Source: Siphonodentalium dalli
Taxonomy: Eukaryota; Mollusca; Scaphopoda; Gadilida; Siphonodentaliidae
Direction: 5' to 3'
Assembly (NCBI GenBank): GCA_032622095.1
Contig: CP136066.1
Coordinates: 183,370,716 to 183,434,715, forward strand
DNA length: 64,000 nt
The stretch's first letter is position 1. Every line of letters starts with the position of its first letter. The notes beneath the pieces were generated by a model that did no database searches, was not told where the DNA came from, and was given only the letters and a program-made list of their open reading frames with translations. The translations under genes were made by a program, and so were the position numbers. Positions 56,850-64,000 of this stretch are shown in pieces.

Positions 56850-58385
56850 ATGGCGAACAATAAAACTGATTTTCTTGAGCCGGAATCGTCGAATTTGAAA
56901 ATATTTCTTACTGCGACTGGATTGGTTGATATATTTTTGAATTCCTTTGTTCTTATAATCATGTATACTGACAAGACATTACGACGAGATTTCTATGCGA
57001 TGCAGGTGTTATGTCTGAGTGTTATAGATTTCATGATGGGGATATCTTTTGTGTTCATTGCCGCAGTGACGTCATTCGATTCCGTAAGAAATAAAACTAC
57101 GTGTTTTGGGAGCCTGTTTTTATTCATCACAACCATGACTGCGTCGAACACACAACTTCTTCTCATCTGCTTATTCCGCGTTATGGCGCTGAAATTCCCC
57201 TTCATGCACCGACGACTACGCAGAGCATCAACAACAACAAATTCGGTCACAGTGTGCATAGTCTTCGCATTCTCAACAATCACCTTCGGGATTCCGTCCA
57301 TTTTCTGGATTGGCGACGGAGATAAAATGGCCCAAAAGTGTGTCATCTACACTGCGTATGAAAACGTGGACGGTATAATGACATTGACGTCAATAACACT
57401 TCTCGGGGTCTACTTTTGCATTTTGTCTTCTTTCGTTTATCTAATAAAACTTCTAAGGACCAGAATGCGCATCTACGTTTCACGACAGTCACGTATTAAT
57501 ATTGTTGACAATATGGTACTGCAAGATGCCAGATCGCCAGATATGTCTTTCGATGCAGAACCAGAACGTGTGATTGGTTCCAACAAGAATTCCACCAAGT
57601 CTGAGAACAATCGACACGGAAAATCGGATAAAAGTTTACAAACGAGCGAAAAGCTAGAAGTATTAACATTAACTGATTTTGGTGAGGACGAATTTGATAC
57701 AATTCCCGTGAACACAAATATCCTGCGTTGTCCAAATAACATGGAACTTACAAAAATAAAATCCTCAGCAGCCAGGACAACGAATACTCGTATATGCGTT
57801 CCTTCTCGTGGACCCCATGACAACGGCAACGACGAGAGACCAAGCACTAGTGGTTATAGCGCCAATTATACAGCGTCCGCTTTACATGTCTCATGTTCCA
57901 CATCTAATAGCGAACGACCAGAACGGGATGGAAGCGGTATTAAATGTCCTGATGACGATCGTGATTTGATATCCATTAAAAGTCAGAAGCTAAGGCCGGT
58001 TCCGTTCATTGAAATAACACGGACTTCAAGTAAAAATGCAATCATCGCCTTAAATGAGGAGCACCAAATTCGCGAGAACCGTATCGAAACCGAACAGCGC
58101 GTGCATATTGGTGCAACAACACAGAACGAATTACCGGCTTACAGAAAAATGGTTAAGTCTACACGTACACTGACATGTGTTGTGATCATACTTTCTCTGT
58201 TGGTAGTTCCGACGATGGCTATTTACTTAATGGAAGGTTTACTAGGATCCATCAGATTGCCACAGATTGTTAGAGGCACATTGGGTTGCATAAGTGGTCT
58301 CAATGGCGCGATCAATCCATTCGTTTATTTCTTCATGATGGGACCTTTCAAGGAGGCAATACGGAGGAGATTATTGTGGATCTAG
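56850..58385 (+). CDS. Rhodopsin-like (class A) G-protein-coupled receptor, orphan
   Basis: A single intact 511-codon exon; the ATG has a good context (GGAGAACATGG). Seven hydrophobic segments lie at about residues 17-39, 49-72, 87-112, 132-154, 177-201, 440-462 and 475-496. Class A marks: N31 in TM1, L-S-V-I-D60 in TM2, C85 and C164 for the TM3-loop 2 disulfide, R110 at the end of TM3, and N489-P-F-V-Y493 in TM7. Odd points: the D/E-R-Y box is F-R-V, TM6 has no C-W-x-P (it reads VVIILSLLVVPTMAIYL), and TM4 lacks the usual Trp. N-glycosylation sites are N4 and N81. The third intracellular loop is about 238 residues, Ser/Thr- and charge-rich. It should signal at the plasma membrane; the ligand cannot be inferred. 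Possible relatives are orphan expansions in marine invertebrates; intronless genes are common among those. Confidence 0.9.
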   Translation: MANNKTDFLEPESSNLKIFLTATGLVDIFLNSFVLIIMYTDKTLRRDFYAMQVLCLSVIDFMMGISFVFIAAVTSFDSVRNKTTCFGSLFLFITTMTASNTQLLLICLFRVMALKFPFMHRRLRRASTTTNSVTVCIVFAFSTITFGIPSIFWIGDGDKMAQKCVIYTAYENVDGIMTLTSITLLGVYFCILSSFVYLIKLLRTRMRIYVSRQSRINIVDNMVLQDARSPDMSFDAEPERVIGSNKNSTKSENNRHGKSDKSLQTSEKLEVLTLTDFGEDEFDTIPVNTNILRCPNNMELTKIKSSAARTTNTRICVPSRGPHDNGNDERPSTSGYSANYTASALHVSCSTSNSERPERDGSGIKCPDDDRDLISIKSQKLRPVPFIEITRTSSKNAIIALNEEHQIRENRIETEQRVHIGATTQNELPAYRKMVKSTRTLTCVVIILSLLVVPTMAIYLMEGLLGSIRLPQIVRGTLGCISGLNGAINPFVYFFMMGPFKEAIRRRLLWI

Positions 58386-58469
58386 CTTCTAAGTGATCAC
58401 CCGATCCGCATATCATCAGATACAAGAAAACCAATGTCAGAAATTGTAACGCGCTCAAGATCATCTATT

Positions 58470-59840
58470 ATATATTTTGGAAGATCTGTGTGTGTGTGTG
58501 TGTGTGTGAGGGTGTGTGTGTGTGTTCGCGATGGACTCGAACACGGCTGGACCGATTTCGACGAAACTTGGTACGGACACGTAATTCGACCCGGGAACGA
58601 ACATGGGCCTATTGATTTTCAGATCCGAGGTCAACTTTTCACGTGCCGAGGTCAAATCTGTTTGTACGCTGTGTTACGGGACTTTCATTTGAGTTCGGTG
58701 CTTATAAATCGATTCGAAACAGCGCGAATAATAAAATGCCAGTCATAATAATGACACTGTGAGAATCTTTCGTGTTTCCTCTTTCCAACGATATATAATG
58801 CGTATGTATCCGTTTTAGTTATCTGCCTCAATTATCAAGAAGAAGTGGTACTATCTTCCATCGGGATAAAAACAATGCGTAACTTCTATGACGTCGTTAG
58901 AGGTCATAATGTTAGATCACGTTAACGCTTACCCGGCCGATGCATTTGACTGTTTCAGACGTCTTGGCGATATCTCGGGCACCGATGGTCGCGTTTATAT
59001 ACTTGAGTGGAAATCAAATCGGGTTAAACTGGCGGATTTTTACGGACGAAATTTGATGCATAGGGTATCTCGGTATCCGCTGGGCCGATTTCCCGGTATC
59101 CGCTGGGCCGATTTCCACCATTTTTGGGGTGTTGGTGTTTGGCCCCACCTGACCTTGACCTTCAAAATTGTCAATTCAAGGTCAAAGCCCGGACGAAGTC
59201 GGGTCACCTTCTTGTCTATTATATATTTTGGAAGATCTGTGTGTCTGTGTGTCTGTCTGTGTGTCTGTCTGTGTGTTCGCGATGAACTCGAAAACGGCCC
59301 ACCCGATTTCGATGAAACTTGGTATGTGGGGGTATTTTCGGCCGGGGACGAACATAGGCATATTAATTTGTCCGTGCGACGTCACCTTGACCTTGAAATC
59401 GGGGCATTTCAAGGTCAAACGCCCGAATATCACGGGATTTCGATGAAACTTGGTATGTGGGGGTACTTTCTTATGGCGAGTCTCATAAGCATATTCATTT
59501 GCCCGTGCGACGTGACCTTGACCTTGAAATCGGGGTAACTTCAAGGTCAAATCGCCAATTTTGATGGGATTTCGACGAAATTTGATACGTAGGGTTACTT
59601 TTGTCCACTGATTGTTTTGCACGGGTCCAATCGTGACCCCGACCAGACCTTGACCTTCAAAATGATCAATTCAAGGTTAAATCGGGTAAAACCGGATGAA
59701 TTTCGACGGGCACGTTTGTCGGGTACTTTTGTCCGGGCAGTGTTTTTGGACTGGTCAAATCGTGACCCCACTTGACCTTCAAAATGGACAATTCAAGGTC
59801 AAAGCCCGGACGAAGTCGGGTCACCTTCTAGTATATTATA
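58470..59840. repeat. Dispersed repeat: TATATTTTGGAAGATCTGTG family
   Basis: ATTATATATTTTGGAAGATC followed by a GT/CTGT microsatellite and then GTTCGCGATG-ACTCGAA-ACGGC and CCGATTTCGA-GAAACTTGGT occurs at 58467 and at 59216. The second copy is longer, with about three ~150-bp sub-repeats (GATGAAACTTGGTATGTGGG, GTGCGACGT-ACCTTGACCTT, GAAATCGGGG). A ~58-bp block (CTTGACCTTCAAAAT, then CAATTCAAGGTCAAAGCCC and GGACGAAGTCGGGTCACCTT) flanks the second copy on both sides (about 59155 and 59772). ORFs here come from the repeats. Between the copies (58750-59090) is unique DNA. Confidence 0.8.
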
Positions 59841-61210
59841 TACCCATGATTGTAATTATATAGAATATAAAATATATTGGTTTCGCGAATGACCAACTCA
59901 GAATTCCGTTAAATTAACAATAACAACCAGCACCTAATTAACGAATCGGCCGTCTCCGACCACAACCCCCAGTGAGCTGCAGAACGAAAAATGTCTATAA
60001 AAGTTGAAATACAAGACTTACAAATTATCTTTTTAATTTCTTTTATTTGTAATTGGCATAGCTTATAATAAAACCAAAAATCAATATTATTGACATAATG
60101 TTAACGACAATAAACGAAATTGAAATTCCCAACTACAACTTTTACCGGACTCGGCCTCCGGTCGCAGTTCGACTTTTTAATCGTCCCAAAAATTCCCATT
60201 TTATAAATAAAACAAACATGCGCCCAGGCGAAACAAGAATCGCATACATTAGTATACACGCGGAGCGCGCGTAATAAACACGTAATGACGGTAATGTTTT
60301 ACCCTATATATATAGTGGTAGTGTCTACAGTATATACGCCCATCGAGCCCCACCATTACGTTATATACAACTCAATAATGGCCATATTGCGGACACAGTA
60401 TCGGACGGTGATAACCCAATAATGCCAATATAGAACGTATTTTAACTGAAATAACGGAGATCTCTGAAACGATTTACAGCACCACTAACAAACTGTGGCC
60501 ATATATGAGTCAAATTCAACTATTGGGTTGGTGGTCTTGGTTGAGGTTTTGGGTCATTCTTTAAAATAACGTTATCGAGAGAAAAAATGTTCTTTAAAAC
60601 GCTCTTTATTGTTTTTGTCAGTTTTGAATATCTCCGTTATTTAGTTTTCGGGGGGAAAACCGATCTTTAAAAGAAACTTTTGTTTTCAAATGTTTTTTTT
60701 ATTTTTCTTTAATTCCTGTCGATATATAATTACCATGTTGTGCTCGTAAGTTCATTATCATGTTTTATATAACGTAATGGCGTATACGGTATACTATTAA
60801 GTATCTATAAATCTATGGTAAAAATGACCGTCATTTCTTATTTATATCTCATACTGCTATGGGGATCGGGGTGAAGTGATGAATGAAATCACTTACCGGG
60901 CTTCGTGATTATCTTGAGACATCTGATATTCCACTTTGGTATACGTTAGAAACAAACAATTCGAACCAAATGATCGTGTGAACTTTGTGCATAATTTCAC
61001 GATTCTAAAACCATAACTTTGATTCGGAGAGAGTGAGCAACTGGTGCACATGAGCTGTCCTCAACTTTTCCCACGAATTTGGACATAAACTGTGGCTATA
61101 TTTAAGACTGTTCAACATATTTAAGACTGTTCAACTGTGATGGGTGTATGTTTTTTCGATGGAAAATATATTGTAAAAACCTTCTATGTGAAATACATGT
61201 ATGTGTAAAC
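59841..61210. other. No gene seen
   Basis: AT-rich unique sequence. A TATATATATAG lies at about 60305, but no ORF of interest follows. Confidence 0.45.
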
Positions 61211-61211
61211 C

Positions 61212-61523
61212 AGTTGTTCTTCTGTTTTTTTTTGTGTGTGGAATAATAATGCAAAAGTGTATTGTAGTGCAATAGTTGGACACTCAATTACTTTTATTAA
61301 TATTTAATTCGGTCATTTTATCTATGAGGTCACATAAGTTGTTCTTCTGTTTTTGTGGAATAATAATGCAAACGTGTATTGTGGTGCATATAAGTGGACA
61401 CCCAATTACTTTTATTAATATTTAATTCGGTTATTTTATCTGTGAGGTCAGTAACAATTGACACCCAATTACTTTTATTAATATTTAATTCGGTTATTTT
61501 ATCTGTGAAGTCAGTAACAATTG
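61212..61523. repeat. Tandem repeat, ~127-bp and 63-bp units
   Basis: CAATTACTTTTATTAATATT with TAATTCGG-ATTTTATCT and TGAGGTCA occurs three times (about 61285, 61405 and 61468). The larger unit also includes GTTGTTCTTCTGTTTTT and GGAATAATAATGCAAA (61212 and 61338). Confidence 0.85.
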
Positions 61524-61948
61524 TTGTTATCGCACATATATGACATATGGATTTCAAATTTCGAGATTAGACGTATCGGTCACTTGTTGCGCCACAATCA
61601 TTTTCAGTAGTTGTTTCTATTTTCTTATAACTGCGTGGCCAAGATATATAACATTAGGTCATACTTTTCAATTGGCCGCGAATGTTGGATTCACAAGGCT
61701 TCGTTGTGACAAAGTTAGTATACATATTTTACATTGTCGACAATTTTGCGTGGCTAATTAAAACTATAGATTGATATTAAGCCGTTGGGCATTGTTTGTA
61801 AAGACATATTTTACATGGGATAACTGGATATATAAGATATACTTTAGATACACAGATAATATTCAGATGCATATTTTTTTCTGGACACACAACACGACGT
61901 TCTGATAATTGTTTCACATCCTCTCAGCGCGTGGTCGCTAGTTGGATG
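61524..61948. other. No gene seen
   Basis: The 73-codon ORF at 61540 has a hydrophobic stretch (C-A-T-I-I-F-S-S-C-F-Y-F-L-I) but nothing recognisable. Confidence 0.35.
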
Positions 61949-62092
61949 TTCCATGACTTTGTATGTATATATTGTTGCTGTTATATTGATGCTGTTCGTG
62001 ATACATTAAATGAGCTATCATTCCATGACTTTGTATGTATATATTGTTGCTGTTATATTGATGCTGTTCGTGATACATTAAAAGAGCTATAA
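61949..62092. repeat. 72-bp tandem duplication
   Basis: TTCCATGACTTTGTATGTAT, then ATATTGTTGCTGTTATATTG and ATGCTGTTCGTGATACATTA, occurs at 61949 and 62021 with few differences. Confidence 0.95.
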
Positions 62093-62195
62093 TTCCACAC
62101 ACTCGTCTCTTCTGGATACACCATGTAAAACCATAATACAACAACGTGAGACCGCTCTATAACACGTGCCTCTAAGGGGACATATGGTTGTCGCA

Positions 62196-62690
62196 GTCGG
62201 TCTGATCAAGTGGTCCTGCTAATGTGTTATGATGATGAATTGATATGGTGCTGTTAGGACAAACTGATGTTGTTAAGAAAAAGTACCGTTATGTTTTCTA
62301 AAGTTCTCATTTTAGCGGTGTTTGGACAATCTGAACATATCCAGGAAAAGCCATTATGTGTATCCAATATTCAAAAACATATATATTGCGAAATATCTTA
62401 ATACTGGTTGTATCAGTTGTTGCAAATCGACTATAAGCAAGATGTTTTTCAAACACCAGCGCAGCCATTATTAAAATGATCAAAAAAATATATGTTCTTG
62501 AATATTTCATATACAGACACTGACGTTTTCTCAAATCTCCCGGATTAGCCAAACACCGCAAAGTTGACAACTTTAGAGAATATAACGGTACTGTTTTGTA
62601 AAAGCATCAGTTTGCCCTACCAACATCATAGCAAATATACAGGATCACCAACATCATACCAGATAAGCAGGACCACTTGACCAGGGGTGT
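62196..62690. mobile_element. Inverted-repeat element (~490 bp)
   Basis: CTGATCAAGTGGTCCTGCT at the left pairs with AGCAGGACCACTTGACCAG at the right. Further in, ACAAACTGATG, GTACCGTTAT, TCTAAAGTT and GCGGTGTTTGG are mirrored by the right half (CATCAGTTTG, ATAACGGTAC, AACTTTAGA, CCAAACACCGC). The centre (62345-62540) is AT-rich with no transposase. No clear target duplication. Confidence 0.75.
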
Positions 62691-63189
62691 AAAATGTGAA
62701 AAAATCAAAACGTTTTGGAAATCCATCGCCAATAAGACGAAAATAAAAAAAGAAACAATAGATAGAGTGTTCTTATTTTAATATTGGTATCTCTCCATGC
62801 GATGACGATGCACTGTTACTCTGGCTGTCTGGTTAATCTTTATGATGGTGAAGTGCAATGGCAGAGTTTAAAAACTAACATTGTGTTGAATGTTTTTATT
62901 GCTTGCTTGATTTATTTCTGCAATCGTTACGTATTACATGTTATATAATGAGTTATTCAATAACATTTCATTATTTATTTCTGTGGGAAATAAAATGTTT
63001 GGAAACTAAAAATTGCAATTTTATTTTATTTTATTTTATTTCATTTTGATAACTTCTAAGCACATAAATACACAATCAAGCACATACACAATCAAACACA
63101 TTACGAGAGGATAGTGGTTGGGTGCGAAGCCTCCGGGATGGTCGAAAAGATCGAGTGGCCTAATCCTTCATCCCAAACACATTACCGCA
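62691..63189. other. No gene; TTTTA microsatellite
   Basis: TTTTATTTTATTTTATTTTA at 63017-63040 could mark the tail of a retroposed sequence. Otherwise AT-rich with nothing recognised. Confidence 0.4.
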
Positions 63190-63265
63190 AATCTAATCTC
63201 TTATATATGCGAGGCGACCTATGGTGGACTCGGATATATAGGAGATTGCATTGGCACAGGGTCTT
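63190..63265. repeat. Decayed half of the CCAATGCATTCTC palindrome
   Basis: CTCTTATATATGCGAGGCGA, then CCTATGGTGGACTCGGATAT and GAGATTGCATTGGCACAGGG, matches the inner palindrome of the elements at 7183, 18792 and 33898, with several substitutions. No TTAA or TA-bounded ends could be found. Confidence 0.75.
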
Positions 63266-63534
63266 TAATGTTGCGCTAGGGCAGCTCCTGTCATGAAAGG
63301 GTAAAAGATGTACCAGTTAGTTATAAGGATACTACGAACGCTTTCAATTATTTCGCATCACAGTTTTTTGTGCATCTATTAAATCATTGATGGCATGTGG
63401 TTTCTAACTATTTGTTCTGTTTGATGAACAATGCCTGATCTAAACTAAGACTTCATTCGAACATTAGTTAATGGGAGGTCTGTCATCACGAATGCTCATT
63501 TCAAAGTTTGGCGTTTCGTGCAAAAAGGCACACA

Positions 63535-63602
63535 AAGGTATCATAGATCGTCACATTATTATGATATAAAGGTATCATAGATCGTCACATTATTATGATA
63601 TG
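63535..63602. repeat. 34-bp perfect direct duplication
   Basis: AAAGGTATCATAGATCGTCA followed by CATTATTATGATAT occurs twice in a row. Confidence 0.95.
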
Positions 63603-63789
63603 GGCCTTTAAACTTATCATGCTGGCTTCCGGTAAATAAATATAATTCGCTCTGATGTGATTTTAAAGCCCATTTAAAGACACGGTTGGCCTTGGCGGTG
63701 GGTATCCTGTGAAAATATTTCCACCCGTCAAAAACCGCCACAAACAGAAAGAACATCAAAATGTAGACAGACTTTGTCCGTATACAAAT

Positions 63790-63970
63790 AAGAAATATCG
63801 CATAAACAGTATGTTATTGTCAAATGTTTGACCTTTGTTATGTAAACAAAAGCATAAAACGTTACTTTTCTCGTGTTTGTTTATATTATGATGGTAAACA
63901 TAAAGAGCGTTGTTTGTTGGTGAATTCCTGATATGGAACTAATAAAGAGCGTTTATGCCATTTGTGTGTG
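63790..63970. repeat. Dispersed copy of the 4.6-5.5 kb repeat
   Basis: AAACGTTACTTTTCTCGTG, AAAGAGCGTTGTT, GAATTCCTGATATGG and AATAAAGAGCGTTTATG correspond to 5313-5378 in the same orientation. The copy runs toward the window edge. Confidence 0.6.
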
Positions 63971-64000
63971 ATTAGCCAGTAGCACTGTGCTGTCTTCTGT

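Overview
The window looks like nuclear DNA from an AT-rich, repeat-laden animal genome, most likely a marine invertebrate. The evidence is one intact single-exon seven-transmembrane receptor, GT/AG-flanked short exons spread over tens of kilobases, non-LTR retrotransposon remnants, a Crypton-type domain ORF, many TA-, TTAA- or longer-TSD palindromic MITEs, and very large minisatellites. No bacterial operons, tRNA, rRNA or CRISPR are visible. I cannot name the species; the repeat style fits a lophotrochozoan or similar marine invertebrate, which is inference only.

Layout. 0.5-0.9 kb: duplicated exon-like ORF on the minus strand. 2.6-5.5 kb: minisatellites and a ~430-bp duplication. 6.0-32.0 kb: scattered plus-strand exons (6027, 9510, 18513, 24499, 25839, 29596, 30818, 31972) that appear to form one large gene for a secreted or extracellular protein of an unnamed family (signal peptide, F-x-GGT-M segment, TDPDGD segment, V-P-L-Q segment, Cys-containing tail). 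Its introns hold piggyBac-like and TA-type MITEs, a 3.6-kb inverted-repeat structure around exon 2, a minus-strand LINE ORF1 remnant, a LINE 3' end, a Crypton-type pseudogene, several foldback elements and a broken LINE reverse transcriptase. Several exon junctions do not close in frame with standard GT-AG splicing, so the gene may be degenerate, mis-sequenced or unusually spliced.

34.67-53.57 kb: the dominant feature, an 18.9-kb foldback-type element. Its ends are ~40-bp inverted repeats (ATTAYGGAACGCCTCAGCTG), and both arms are arrays of a 42-bp minisatellite (two diverged 21-bp halves) in opposite orientations: 13.4 kb on the left, 2.1 kb on the right. The unique core is bordered by ~350-bp inverted segments. 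The element sits inside a GAT microsatellite. Long ORFs in it are by-products of a period divisible by three.

54.8-64 kb: two TIR-bounded MITEs, then the intronless class A-like GPCR (56850-58385) with a very long third intracellular loop, then dispersed repeats, a further inverted-repeat element and gene-poor AT-rich DNA.

There is no pathway-level gene cooperation to describe: the two gene-like units (the split extracellular protein gene and the GPCR) lie on the same strand, separated by the giant element.
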